Source: Kuafuiihalomonas phototrophica (GTDB taxonomy: Bacteria; Myxococcota; Kuafuiibacteriia; Kuafuiibacteriales; Kuafuiibacteriaceae). From it: 22,022 bases of DNA. Under the pieces are notes generated by a model, which was given only the letters and a program-made list of their open reading frames with translations, did not search any database and was not told the origin of the DNA. Positions within the stretch are counted from its first letter, which is position 1; each line of letters opens with the position of its first letter. Position numbers and translations under genes: made by a program. Below are positions 10,101 through 18,747 of the stretch, one piece after another. The stretch is taken from the NCBI GenBank assembly GCA_031800475.1, contig DAPKRQ010000189.1:1-22022 (forward strand), given 5' to 3'.

Positions 10101-13100
10101 ATGGCATCCGGACTGGGTGATCTCGACAGCCAAAGCCTGCCGTTCGTCGAGACGCTCTATGCAAGATACCGAGAAGACCCCGAATCGGTCGCCGAGAATT
10201 GGCGCGAAGTGTTCCGGGCCATGGATGCGGAGATGGAGGGCGAGGTGCAGCTCGGTCCGAGCTTCATTCCCCACAGCATCTTCAACCCGGCAGGGGGCTC
10301 GGCGGCGGCATCGATTCCGGCGCGCAGCCACACGGTGGTCGCGCGCCGGCCCTCGGGCGCCCCCGACGCGGAGCGGATCGCCTTTTTGCGAAGCCTGCCC
10401 CTGTTTCGGGAGCTCGCCGACCCGGAGCTGGCGGCGATTTCCGAGCTGGCTCACGAGCTGACCGTACAGGCCGGCGAAGTGGTCGTCCGCGAAGGGGACC
10501 CGGGCCAAGATCTGTTCGTCGTCACCCAGGGAAAGGTCCAGGTCCGCCGGGAGGGCCGATTCTTCGCCGAACTGGGTGCTGGCGAAGTCTTCGGAGAGAT
10601 GGCGGTGTTCGACGCGCAGCCCCGCTCCGCGGACATCGTGGCGAAAGAGCGGGTCGAGCTGCTGCGGATCCGTGGTGCGGACCTCTTGGACCTCATCGAC
10701 CGGCAAAGCGGCATCGCCCGAGGCATCATTCGGATGCTGTCGCGCCGCTTGCGCGAAAGCAGCAGCCGCCAGGACCGGGTCGACCAGTTGATCCGAGCCT
10801 ATCGGGTTCGCGGGCATCTGCTCGCCGACCTGGACCCGCTGGGCCTGCCCAAAGAGGTCTATCCCGAGCTCAATCCGGCGTACTACGGCTTTGGGCCAGA
10901 AGACCTGGACCAGGCATTCTCGTCCGCCACCATCCCGGGGCGTCCCACCATGACGCTGCGGGACATCCTCACCCACCTTCGCAACACGTACTGCAGAAGC
11001 ATCGGCGTGCAGTTCATGCACATCGACGACTTGCGGGTGAAGATGTGGCTTCAAGAGAAGATGGAGAGCACCCAAAATACCAGGGAGCTCTCGCCGGAGG
11101 AACAGGTCCGCATCCTGACCAAGCTGACCGATGGAGAGATTTTCGAGCAGTTCATTCACAAGAAATTCATCGGCGCGAAGCGGTTTTCACTCGAAGGGGC
11201 CGAGTCCCTGATCCCGCTGTTGGACCTGGCCATCGAGGACGCCGGAACCCGCGGGATCGACGAGGTCGTCATCGGAATGGCCCATCGCGGCCGCCTGAAC
11301 GTGCTCGCCAACATTTTGGGCAAGAGTCCCCGTCAGATCTTCCGCGAGTTCGACGACGCCGAGGCCGACCGAAAGCAAGGCCGAGGAGACGTGAAGTACC
11401 ACCTGGGCTTCAGCTCGGACCGGATCACCCAAGTGGGACACAAGGTGCACCTTTCGTTGTGCTTCAACCCCAGCCACCTGGAATTCGTCACTCCGGTGGT
11501 GATGGGACGGGTCCGCGCCAAGCAGGATCGCTACGCCGACGAAGAGCGCCGCCGCTGCTTGGGGGTCTGTATTCACGGCGACGCAAGCTTCGCCGGGCAG
11601 GGCGTGGTGCAGGAGAGTCTCAACATGAGCGAGCTGCCGGGCTACCACACCGGCGGAACGCTCCACATCATCGTCAACAACCAGGTGGGGTTCACCACGG
11701 ACCCGCGCGATGGTCGTTCCACGCCGTACGCCACGGACGTGGCCAAGATGCTACAGATCCCGATCATTCACGTGAATGGAGAGGATCCGGAGGCGGTGGC
11801 CCAGGCGATTCACCTGGCCATGGAGTTTCGCTCCGAGTTTCACCGGGACGTGGTCATCGACATGTACTGCTACCGGCGGCACGGGCACAACGAAGGAGAC
11901 GAGCCGGCCTTCACCCAACCCCTGCTGTACAAGCACATCCGCAAGCGAAAGACGGTGCGCGAGGCGTACCTCGACAACATCCTCGCGCTGGGAGCGGTCG
12001 ACCAAGCACAGGCCGAAGACATCGCAGTCCAGCGCCGTCGGGTGCTCGAGCAGGAACTCGACGAGGCCCGGGCCGAAGACTACGATACCCGCGACCTGAC
12101 CTATGGGCAGGGAATCTGGAAGTATTACAGCGGAGGGGAAGACACCTCTGTACCGGAGACTTATGCCCCGGTGCCCGAAGAGCGCGCCAAGCGACTGTTG
12201 GCAAAGCTCCACGAGCTGCCTTCCCATTTCACGCCGCACCCCAAGTTCAAGCGGCTGTTCTCTCAGCGAGAAGAGATGGTCGCGGGGACGCGACCGCTCG
12301 ATTGGGCAGCGGGCGAAGCCTTGGCCTTCGCCACCTTGTTGACCGACGGAGCGCGGGTGCGGATCAGCGGGCAAGATTCCGAGCGAGGCACCTTCTCCCA
12401 CCGCCATGCTGTCCTGCACGACTACGAAACGGGCGAAAAGTATCGGCCGCTCGGCCATTTGGACGAGGTGCAGGGTCAGTTCGAAATATACAACAGTCCG
12501 TTGTCCGAGACGGGCGTCCTGGCGTTCGACTACGGCTACAGCCTGGATTTTCCGGAAGCGCTGGTGGCCTGGGAAGCCCAGTTCGGTGACTTTGCGAACG
12601 GGGCCCAAGTGATCATCGACCAGTTCATCACCAGCGGTGAGGACAAGTGGAACCGGTTGAGCGGTTTGGTGCTCCTGTTGCCTCACGGCTTCGAGGGTCA
12701 GGGCCCCGAACACTCTTCGGCCCGACTCGAGCGATTCTTGACCGCTGCGGCTGACGACAACATACAGGTCGTAAACCTGACGACCCCTGCCCAAATCTTT
12801 CACTGCTTGCGGCGTCAGGTGGCTCGGCCCTATCGAAAGCCTTTGGTCGTGATGTCTCCGAAGAGCCTGCTGAGGCACCCCCGCGCGGTGTCGGAATGGA
12901 AGGAGATTTGCGAGGGGCGCTTTCAGCGAATCATTCCGGAGGGGGCCGAAGTGGACCCCGCGAAGGTGCGGCGGGTCCTGCTCGTGTCGGGGAAGTTCTA
13001 CTACGAACTGCTGGAGCGGCGGGAGAGCGAATCGATCGACGACGTGGCGATCGTGCGCGTCGAGCAACTCCATCCTTTCGACGATGGTCTGCTCGAACAG

Positions 13101-13325
13101 GTCTTGTCGCCGTATCCGGATGGTGTCGAGGTGGTGTGGGTGCAGGAAGAACCTCGAAACATGGGCGCGTGGCCATTTTTCTGGATGCGAACCGGAGATT
13201 CGTGGTTCGGCAAGTACCCGTTCCGATGCGTGAGTCGCAAGGCGTCTGCCAGCCCGGCCACGGGGTCGGCTGCCGCTCACAAGATCGAGCAAGAGAAGTT
13301 GCTGCAGGAAGCCTTCAGCCGGTGA
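10101..13325 (+). CDS. odhA: 2-oxoglutarate dehydrogenase E1 with inserted cyclic-nucleotide-binding domain
   Basis: E1 decarboxylates 2-oxoglutarate with thiamine diphosphate and succinylates the lipoyl group of E2. The protein is 1074 aa against about 930 for E. coli SucA. Residues 12-45 (LPFVETLYARYREDPESVAENW...) are the N-terminal helix that docks E2. Residues 91-221 form a cNMP-binding domain: LPLFRELADPELAAISELA, GEVVVREGDPGQDLFVVTQG, and the phosphate cassette FGEMAVFDAQPRSADIVA with Glu166 and Arg175, then a C-helix. The E1 linker resumes at RVDQLIRAYRVRGHLLADLDPLG. Catalytic blocks are normal: MAHRGRLNVLAN, HGDASFAGQGVVQESL (ThDP/metal), RRHGHNEGDEPAFTQP, SGQDSERGTFSHRHAVLHD, GFEGQGPEHSSARLERFL. 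AAAGGGG lies 5 nt before the ATG. One continuous frame, no sign of an assembly junction. Confidence 0.95.
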   Translation: MASGLGDLDSQSLPFVETLYARYREDPESVAENWREVFRAMDAEMEGEVQLGPSFIPHSIFNPAGGSAAASIPARSHTVVARRPSGAPDAERIAFLRSLPLFRELADPELAAISELAHELTVQAGEVVVREGDPGQDLFVVTQGKVQVRREGRFFAELGAGEVFGEMAVFDAQPRSADIVAKERVELLRIRGADLLDLIDRQSGIARGIIRMLSRRLRESSSRQDRVDQLIRAYRVRGHLLADLDPLGLPKEVYPELNPAYYGFGPEDLDQAFSSATIPGRPTMTLRDILTHLRNTYCRSIGVQFMHIDDLRVKMWLQEKMESTQNTRELSPEEQVRILTKLTDGEIFEQFIHKKFIGAKRFSLEGAESLIPLLDLAIEDAGTRGIDEVVIGMAHRGRLNVLANILGKSPRQIFREFDDAEADRKQGRGDVKYHLGFSSDRITQVGHKVHLSLCFNPSHLEFVTPVVMGRVRAKQDRYADEERRRCLGVCIHGDASFAGQGVVQESLNMSELPGYHTGGTLHIIVNNQVGFTTDPRDGRSTPYATDVAKMLQIPIIHVNGEDPEAVAQAIHLAMEFRSEFHRDVVIDMYCYRRHGHNEGDEPAFTQPLLYKHIRKRKTVREAYLDNILALGAVDQAQAEDIAVQRRRVLEQELDEARAEDYDTRDLTYGQGIWKYYSGGEDTSVPETYAPVPEERAKRLLAKLHELPSHFTPHPKFKRLFSQREEMVAGTRPLDWAAGEALAFATLLTDGARVRISGQDSERGTFSHRHAVLHDYETGEKYRPLGHLDEVQGQFEIYNSPLSETGVLAFDYGYSLDFPEALVAWEAQFGDFANGAQVIIDQFITSGEDKWNRLSGLVLLLPHGFEGQGPEHSSARLERFLTAAADDNIQVVNLTTPAQIFHCLRRQVARPYRKPLVVMSPKSLLRHPRAVSEWKEICEGRFQRIIPEGAEVDPAKVRRVLLVSGKFYYELLERRESESIDDVAIVRVEQLHPFDDGLLEQVLSPYPDGVEVVWVQEEPRNMGAWPFFWMRTGDSWFGKYPFRCVSRKASASPATGSAAAHKIEQEKLLQEAFSR

Positions 13326-13347
13326 AGAAAGAGGTAAACGAAGAATC

Positions 13348-14703
13348 ATGGCAGTCGAGCTGAAAGTTCCGCCGGCGGGCGAATCGATCACCGAGGTGAC
13401 CGTCGTCGAATGGCTGAAGGAAGAGGGCGCATGGGCGGACACCGACGAAGCGGTGGCTCTGATCGAGACCGACAAGGCCAACGTCGAGGTCGTTGCCCCA
13501 GTAGCGGGGCGAATCCAAAAGATCCTGAAGCCGGCCGGCGAAATGGCCGAAGTCGGCGAAGTGATCGGAACCATGGCCGAAAGCGCCGATAGACCGGACT
13601 CGGGAGCTGACGACGCAGCGGGGGCACGCCCCTTGGCTTCGGCCAACGCTTCGGGCGAGGCGCCGCGGACCGAAACCCGTTCCGCGGAACCCAAGGCCGA
13701 GCCCCCTCGAACCGAAACCGCGGCGAAGCCCCAGACCGCAAAGGGTTCGGCCGGTGGGGCTGTCGATGCAACGCCCCGGCCCACGCCTGCGCGGGCCAGC
13801 CGGCCGGCCCGGGCGACACCACCGCCGGAGCCAGCTGCGAGCGCGAACGGCCAGGCGGCTTTGGTGCACGCTTCGCCGTCCGTGCGGAGATTGATGCGCG
13901 AGCACGACCTCCCCCTGGACAGGTTGGAGGGCACTGGCCCGGGGGGGCGGATTCAGGCCGAAGACATCCGCCGGTACGTCCGTGCCGAGCCCACCGAGGG
14001 CTCCCGGCAGGTCGAACGGGTGCCCATGACGCCCATGCGACGGCGCATCGCTCAGCGATTGGTTCAAAGCCAGTCGGAGATGGCGGTGCTCAGCACCTTC
14101 AACGAGGTCGACATGTCGGCCGTGATGGCCCTTCGAAAGAAGCATCAAGACGAGTTCGTGAAGCGCCACGGAATCAAGCTCGGCTTCATGTCCTTTTTCG
14201 TGAAGGCGTCGGTGGAGGCATTGAAGGAGTTTCCGGAGATAAACGCCTCCATCGAGGACGACCAACTGGTCTACCACGACTACTACGACATCGGTGTGGC
14301 CGTGGGCGGGGGAAAGGGCTTGGTCGTCCCGGTGATCCGAAACGCCGAGCGTTCGAGCTTCGCCCAGGTCGAAAAGACCATCGCCGACTTCGCAGAGCGG
14401 GCCCAGAGTAACCGCCTCAACGTGGAAGAACTCCAAGGCGGCACCTTCACCATCAGTAACGGAGGGGTGTATGGCTCATTGCTGTCGACTCCCATCATCA
14501 ATCCACCACAGAGTGGAATCCTCGGAATGCACGCCATTCAACAGCGCCCTGTGGTCAAGGAGGGTCAGGTTGTGCCAGCGCCCATGATGTACGTGGCGCT
14601 CAGCTACGATCACCGCATCGTCGACGGCAAAGGGGCGGTGTCGTTCTTGGTGCGCTTGAAGGAGCTCGTGGAAAACCCGCAGCGTATCCTGTTGGAGATG
14701 TGA
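13348..14703 (+). CDS. odhB: Dihydrolipoyllysine succinyltransferase, E2 of 2-oxoglutarate dehydrogenase
   Basis: E2 transfers the succinyl group from its lipoyl arm to CoA. The 451-aa protein has one lipoyl domain (1-78, lipoyl Lys43 in IETDKANVEV), a long Ala/Pro-rich linker (about 79-165), a peripheral-subunit-binding domain (about 173-210, ASPSVRRLMREHDLPLDRLE) and the acyltransferase core (about 220-451). The catalytic motif SYDHRIVDGKGAVSFL supplies His422 and Asp426. It starts 22 bp after odhA and is surely co-transcribed; GAGG lies about 13 nt before the ATG. No E3 (lipoamide dehydrogenase) gene follows, so E3 must be encoded elsewhere. Its TGA directly abuts the stop codon of the gene on the other strand. 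Confidence 0.95.
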   Translation: MAVELKVPPAGESITEVTVVEWLKEEGAWADTDEAVALIETDKANVEVVAPVAGRIQKILKPAGEMAEVGEVIGTMAESADRPDSGADDAAGARPLASANASGEAPRTETRSAEPKAEPPRTETAAKPQTAKGSAGGAVDATPRPTPARASRPARATPPPEPAASANGQAALVHASPSVRRLMREHDLPLDRLEGTGPGGRIQAEDIRRYVRAEPTEGSRQVERVPMTPMRRRIAQRLVQSQSEMAVLSTFNEVDMSAVMALRKKHQDEFVKRHGIKLGFMSFFVKASVEALKEFPEINASIEDDQLVYHDYYDIGVAVGGGKGLVVPVIRNAERSSFAQVEKTIADFAERAQSNRLNVEELQGGTFTISNGGVYGSLLSTPIINPPQSGILGMHAIQQRPVVKEGQVVPAPMMYVALSYDHRIVDGKGAVSFLVRLKELVENPQRILLEM

Positions 14704-15339
14704 TCAGCGGATCCGCTCGGGCTGCGGGCGGCCGAGCAGGCGCTCCAGCACCTCGGGGTCGAAGGTCAGCTCGCCCCGGGCGTACCGGCAGGCCAGGTCC
14801 ATCCGATCCTGGCCGAAGAACATCACGCCCTGGACCTCGAAGGTGGGAACCCCCACACCTCCCGCGTCGATAAAGGCCCGGGTCTGAGCTTTGAGCTCGG
14901 CCCGGCGTGCCCGGTCGGTGGCGGCTTCTTCCGGATCCACGTCGCTGACGCCCACTTCCGACAGGCAGTCCCTCAGCACCGCGAAGTCCGACAGGTCGCG
15001 ACCCTCGACCCACGCCGCTCGAAAGGCCGCTTGCACGAAAGCCAGACGGGTCTTTGGGGCCAAGGCTCCGACGAGCCGGAGCGCTGGAACCGAGTTGAAA
15101 GGGTGTTTCGGCGGCCCGCGAAAGGGCAGGCCGTGGTGGGCCGCCAGCAGGAGCACGTCCCGAAGCCCCGCACGCCTTCGGGCGGGGACTTCACCGGGGC
15201 CCTGGGCGTCGTAGTGACTCAAGATGGTTCCCAAAACCACCGGGATCGGTTCCGCGTCCGCCAGCTCCGGATGGGCGGCGAGTCGCTGGCTCGCCAGGTG
15301 GGAATAGGGCGATAGAAAGTCGAAATAAAAGCGTGCCAC
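14704..15339 (-). CDS. DsbA-family isomerase, 2-hydroxychromene-2-carboxylate isomerase-like
   Basis: The 211-aa protein belongs to the kappa-GST/HCCA isomerase branch of the DsbA thioredoxin fold. It opens with VARFYFDFLSPYSHLASQRL, where the second Ser of SPYS is the family's glutathione-contacting residue, and closes with GGVGVPTFEVQGVMFFGQDRMD, the typical cis-Pro VPTF block. There is no CxxC, so it is not a disulfide oxidoreductase. HCCA isomerase acts in naphthalene degradation, but many homologues have unknown glutathione-dependent roles and no aromatic pathway is visible here. The GTG at 15339 is preferred because it begins the family N-terminus; longer starts would overlap the YggT gene, whose stop lies 4 bp upstream. 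Confidence 0.85.
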   Translation of the reverse strand: MARFYFDFLSPYSHLASQRLAAHPELADAEPIPVVLGTILSHYDAQGPGEVPARRRAGLRDVLLLAAHHGLPFRGPPKHPFNSVPALRLVGALAPKTRLAFVQAAFRAAWVEGRDLSDFAVLRDCLSEVGVSDVDPEEAATDRARRAELKAQTRAFIDAGGVGVPTFEVQGVMFFGQDRMDLACRYARGELTFDPEVLERLLGRPQPERIR

Positions 15340-15343
15340 CGAC

Positions 15344-15598
15344 TCAGCCGACAGAACGAGCCACGGCTTGCGCCACCAGCTGAAGGGCCACGATCGCCAC
15401 CATTGGTGAAAGATCGAGGCCACCCATCTTCTGCGGGTCGAGGACCGACCGAATGGGACGGTACAGCGGTTCGGTGAGCTGGGCCGTCAGGTTTCTCGGA
15501 AAGCTGTCGGGACCCACGACCCAGCTGCTGATCGCGTCGATGAGGATGACCCACGTGGCCACTTGGACCGCCAAGATGAAGAATTCCACGGGCCCCAT
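15344..15598 (-). CDS. YggT family membrane protein
   Basis: A small membrane protein of 84 aa from the ATG at 15598 (a TTG at 15619 would add 7 residues). It has two hydrophobic segments, about 5-28 (FFILAVQVATWVILIDAISS) and 64-80 (LSPMVAIVALQLVAQAV), flanking the conserved YggT block LTEPLYRPIRSVLDPQKMGGLDLSP. YggT proteins usually have one or two such units; this is a single-unit form. Their role is poorly defined, with links to membrane organisation, division and osmotic or salt stress. It sits 4 bp upstream of the isomerase gene and is divergent from nhaA. Confidence 0.82.
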   Translation of the reverse strand: MGPVEFFILAVQVATWVILIDAISSWVVGPDSFPRNLTAQLTEPLYRPIRSVLDPQKMGGLDLSPMVAIVALQLVAQAVARSVG

Positions 15599-15765
15599 GA
15601 CAGCGGAAACGACCCACAAATTCCAGCCCGGTCCGACGGTCGACCGATCCGAACCGCTCTGCGGGCGCTTCAGTCGGTCTGCACGAGCTTCGTTCTGGCC
15701 CGAGGAGCGGCTGCCCGCCCGGGACGGGACCTCGCCGGGCTCCCCGGTCCGAAAGGCTTCAGACC

Positions 15766-16995
15766 ATGTCCACGCACGCGAACACGAAACTCGTCCGGAT
15801 CCTGCAGGAATTTTCCATCCCCCTGATCTTGGGGGTGGTGGCCGCGGTGGCCCTCGCGAACGGAGCGCCCCACACGTATGACGCCTTCGTGCACTACTCT
15901 CCGTTCGGGCATCACCACCCGATCAACGTGCACTTCGTGATGAACGACATCTTCATGGTGTTGTTCTTCGGGCTGGCGGCCAAGGAGATCACCGAGGCCG
16001 CTCTGCCGGGCGGCGACCTGAATCCGCCGAAAAAGGCGGTGAACCCTCTGTTCGGGACCTTGGGTGGGGTGCTCGGACCGGTCGGTGCGTATTTTCTCTG
16101 GGTCGGCCTCACCGGCGACCCGGGCATCGTCAACGGCTGGGGCATCCCCACGGCCACCGACATCGCGTTGGCTTGGCTGGTGGCCCGGATCGTCTTCGGG
16201 GCGCAGCACCCGGCGGTGAAATACCTGTTGTTGCTGGCCGTGGCCGACGACGGACTCGGGCTCGCCATCATCGCCGTGTTCTATCCGGATCCGGCCCACC
16301 CGGTGCAGCCCGCCTATCTGGTCTTGGTCGGGCTGGCCATGGTCGGAGCTTGGGGCCTTCGCCGATACCGCGTGGTCGACTACCGTCCCTATTTGCTCGG
16401 TCCAGGTTTTCTCAGCTGGTTCGGATTGTACTCGGCCCACCTGCACCCGGCCTTGGCCCTGGTCGCGGTGGTGCCGTTCATGCCCAGCGCCGAGCGGGAC
16501 TACGGCCTGTTCGCCGGGTCCCAAAACCAAACGGACACCCTCAACCGGTTCGAGCACGCCTTCAAGCTGCCGGTGGACGTGGGCCTGTTCGGATTCGGGC
16601 TCGCCAACGCCGGGGTGGCGTTCAGCGCCGTGGGCAACGCCACCTTCGCGGTCTTGTTCGGTTTGGTCGCCGGCAAGACCTTCGGCATCTTCACCTTTTC
16701 GTGGGTGGCGGACCGGTTCGGGGCCCGGTTGCCGGAGGGAATGGACCTACGGAGCCTGCTCTGTGCGGCCCTGACCGCGGGACTGGGCCTCACCGTCGCC
16801 CTGTTCGTGGCGGGCGTGGCCTTCACCGACCCGACTCTGCAAGGGGCTGCGAAGATGGGCGCCCTGGCCTCGGCGTTCGTGGCCCCGGCGGTCATCGTCT
16901 TGGGGCGGATCCTTGGGGTCGGCCCGCAGCGCGCGCCCGCATCGGCGCCCGGAGCGCCGGCCCTGGCGGATCCGTCCTCCCAGCCCTCGTCTTGA
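15766..16995 (+). CDS. nhaA: Na+/H+ antiporter NhaA
   Basis: This inner-membrane antiporter exports Na+ in exchange for protons. The 409-aa protein is hydrophobic throughout, with about 12 helices. The ion-binding pair Asp161-Asp162 lies in VADDGLGLAII and the assembly Asp132 in PTATDIALAW, matching D163/D164 and D133 of E. coli NhaA. NDIFMVLFFGLAAKEITEA is another family block, and the Lys of GKTFGIFTF corresponds to the functional Lys300 region. The C-terminal 20 residues are an Ala/Pro/Ser tail. AAAGG lies about 9 nt before the ATG. The divergent 167-bp gap to the YggT gene must hold both promoters, none recognisable with confidence. Confidence 0.95.
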   Translation: MSTHANTKLVRILQEFSIPLILGVVAAVALANGAPHTYDAFVHYSPFGHHHPINVHFVMNDIFMVLFFGLAAKEITEAALPGGDLNPPKKAVNPLFGTLGGVLGPVGAYFLWVGLTGDPGIVNGWGIPTATDIALAWLVARIVFGAQHPAVKYLLLLAVADDGLGLAIIAVFYPDPAHPVQPAYLVLVGLAMVGAWGLRRYRVVDYRPYLLGPGFLSWFGLYSAHLHPALALVAVVPFMPSAERDYGLFAGSQNQTDTLNRFEHAFKLPVDVGLFGFGLANAGVAFSAVGNATFAVLFGLVAGKTFGIFTFSWVADRFGARLPEGMDLRSLLCAALTAGLGLTVALFVAGVAFTDPTLQGAAKMGALASAFVAPAVIVLGRILGVGPQRAPASAPGAPALADPSSQPSS

Positions 16996-17027
16996 CCGCT
17001 GGCCGGTAGCCAGGCTCCTTTCGGGGC

Positions 17028-17732
17028 ATGAACCCGCCCATGGAGCGGGCCGTGGTGACCGGCGGCTCCAGCGGCATCGGCCGCGAAATCGCCCTCGGTC
17101 TGGCGGCGCTCGGTCTCGAGGTCTTCGTCATCGGAAGGGACGAGGAACGGCTCGCTCGAATGGAGCAGGTGGCCGGTTCGCAGGGGGCCCGGGTCCGCGG
17201 CATCGCCATCGATCTGATGGACGACGTGGAATGTGAGCGGCGTGCCAGTTCTCGGCTGCCGGAAGAGTTGGACGTGCTGGTCCACGCGGCGGGGGTCGTC
17301 GACCTGGCCCCAGTGGCCAGCGCGTCGATGGAAGCGGTCGACCGCAACCTGCAGCTTCACTACCGGGCACCCCTTCGGCTCACCCAAATCCTGCTGCCGG
17401 GACTCCGTCGCCGCCAGGGACAGGTGGTGTTCGTGAACTCCGGGGCCGGGCAGCGAACCTCGGCCACGTGGGTGCCCTATGCCGCCGCCAAACACGCCAT
17501 GAAGTCCCTGACCGAAGGGCTGCGGGAAGAAGAGCGGGCCCATGGGGTCCGGGTGATCGGGGTCTATCCCGGACGGGTCGCCACCCCGATGCAAGAGCGG
17601 GTCCGGGCCCTCGAAGAAAAGCCCTACGATCCGGCCGAGTTCCTCGATCCGCGCGACGTGGCCGAGCCGGTGATCCAGGCCCTTCGCTCCTCCCGCAGGG
17701 TCGGTACCCTGGATGTGGCGATCCGGCCGTGA
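17028..17732 (+). CDS. Short-chain dehydrogenase/reductase (SDR)
   Basis: A 234-aa classical SDR, NAD(P)H-dependent. The Rossmann motif TGGSSGIG (11-18) and the active-site Tyr151-xxx-Lys155 (YAAAKHA) are present, with Ser in FVNSGAG. The usual NNAG motif reads HAAGV, a common variation. An Arg in VIGRDEERL after beta-2 suggests NADP(H) preference. It starts 32 bp after nhaA and is probably co-transcribed. A second ATG at 17040 would shorten it by four residues. The substrate is not predictable from the sequence. Confidence 0.9.
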   Translation: MNPPMERAVVTGGSSGIGREIALGLAALGLEVFVIGRDEERLARMEQVAGSQGARVRGIAIDLMDDVECERRASSRLPEELDVLVHAAGVVDLAPVASASMEAVDRNLQLHYRAPLRLTQILLPGLRRRQGQVVFVNSGAGQRTSATWVPYAAAKHAMKSLTEGLREEERAHGVRVIGVYPGRVATPMQERVRALEEKPYDPAEFLDPRDVAEPVIQALRSSRRVGTLDVAIRP

Positions 17733-17748
17733 CAGGCTGCGCACCCCG

Positions 17749-17763
17749 GGTGGACCTTCCACC
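17749..17763. terminator. Small hairpin after the SDR gene
   Basis: GGTGGA (17749-17754) pairs with TCCACC (17758-17763) across a 3-nt loop, 16 bp after the SDR stop. No T-tract follows, so a terminator role is tentative. Confidence 0.25.
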
Positions 17764-17842
17764 TCGGCCCGGAGTTCGAGAGCCGGGCTTGGGGATACGG
17801 GCTCCGGGAAACGCAGGTCGCGCGGGGAAAGAGGCCGTCGAG

Positions 17843-18577
17843 TTGAGCCGGGCATCGATCGGGGACGTTTGCAGAAAGGTCGGGCGGGCCGGGTGCATGG
17901 GCCTCTGGCTCGCGTCGATGGCGGCCGGTCTGCCCGCCGAGACCCAGGCCCGAGAGAGGCTGGATTTTCGACTCCGTCGAGGTGACGTGGTGTTCCAGGT
18001 CTCGCGGTCGGCGCAGAGCGAGGCCATCCGGACGCTGACCGACAGCCCATACACCCACGTGGGGATCGTTCACTTCGAAAACGGCGAGCCCAGGGTGTTC
18101 GAGGCGGCGGGACGGGTGCGGTCCACGCCCTTCGACCGATGGGTGGCTCGAGGGCGATCGAGGCACTTCGTGGTGAAGCGCTTGGTCGATCGGGACCGAC
18201 GACTTTCGAAGGCGGTCCTTGCCGCCATGCGTCGGGTGGCCGAAGGCTTTCGAGGCAAGCGCTACGATTTTCGTTTCGCCTGGTCCGATGATCGCCTGTA
18301 CTGCTCGGAGCTCGTCTACAAGATATATGCTCGAGGGGCGGGCATTCGTCTGAGTCGAAAGAAGCGCTTCGGCGACTACGACCTCGATGGGCCGGTAGCA
18401 CGACGGCTCGCTCGCAGTCGCTACGAGGGAGCTGTCCCTCGAAGCGAACCCGTCGTGAGTCCTGCGGCGCTGTTCGCGTCGAAGGAGCTCGTCACGGTCC
18501 ATGTGGAACGGGGCATTTCAGACGACCCGCTCCAGGACGGTTCCGGCGAAGGGAAGGACCGAACGGAGGGCGGCTGA
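17843..18577 (+). CDS. Secreted YiiX-like permuted papain-fold hydrolase
   Basis: This is a probable periplasmic amidohydrolase or peptidase of the YiiX/NlpC-P60-like superfamily with permuted papain fold. The 244-aa protein has a signal peptide (basic VCRKVGRAG, hydrophobic CMGLWLASMAAG, cleavage near ETQA). Then come GDVVFQVSRSAQSEAIRTLT and SPYTHVGIVH with candidate catalytic His72, and LYCSELVYKIY with candidate nucleophile Cys154, the order expected for the permuted family. The TTG at 17843 is chosen because GAGG lies 8 nt upstream and the product gains the basic n-region; an ATG at 17897 would give a leader without positive charge. The C-terminal 40 residues are polar and charged with no recognised domain. 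Natural substrates (peptidoglycan, acyl lipids) are unknown. Confidence 0.75.
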   Translation: MSRASIGDVCRKVGRAGCMGLWLASMAAGLPAETQARERLDFRLRRGDVVFQVSRSAQSEAIRTLTDSPYTHVGIVHFENGEPRVFEAAGRVRSTPFDRWVARGRSRHFVVKRLVDRDRRLSKAVLAAMRRVAEGFRGKRYDFRFAWSDDRLYCSELVYKIYARGAGIRLSRKKRFGDYDLDGPVARRLARSRYEGAVPRSEPVVSPAALFASKELVTVHVERGISDDPLQDGSGEGKDRTEGG

Positions 18578-18580
18578 GCG

Positions 18581-18613
18581 TTCGATGGAACCGAGAGGCC
18601 GAGCTCCATCGAA
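18581..18613. terminator. Hairpin after the YiiX-like gene
   Basis: A perfect 9-bp stem, TTCGATGGA (18581-18589) with TCCATCGAA (18605-18613), with a 15-nt loop, begins 4 bp after the stop codon. There is no T-tract. It could be a weak or Rho-assisted terminator, or mRNA 3'-end protection. Confidence 0.4.
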
Positions 18614-18747
18614 GCCCATGCTGTGCGCTCGTCGGGTGAGGTGAACGAAGCAGCGCGTTCGAAGCCGCGGCCGTCCCGAGCCCGGCTCGACGCTGCTGGC
18701 GTTGGTTCCGCACGCGCACCTCCCTTATCCGAGCCCTGGGGGGGGGG

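Noticed and set aside
10199..12589. A 796-codon open frame on the + strand overlapping odhA
   Set aside because: It is a second frame of the odhA gene in GC-rich DNA; the translation is low-complexity Arg/Gly/Pro with no domain, while the odhA frame is clearly conserved.
11751..13934. A 727-codon open frame antisense to odhA and odhB
   Set aside because: Antisense shadow; no recognisable motif and it crosses two certain genes.
16500..18401. A 633-codon open frame antisense to nhaA, SDR and the YiiX-like gene
   Set aside because: Antisense shadow in GC-rich sequence crossing three well-supported genes.
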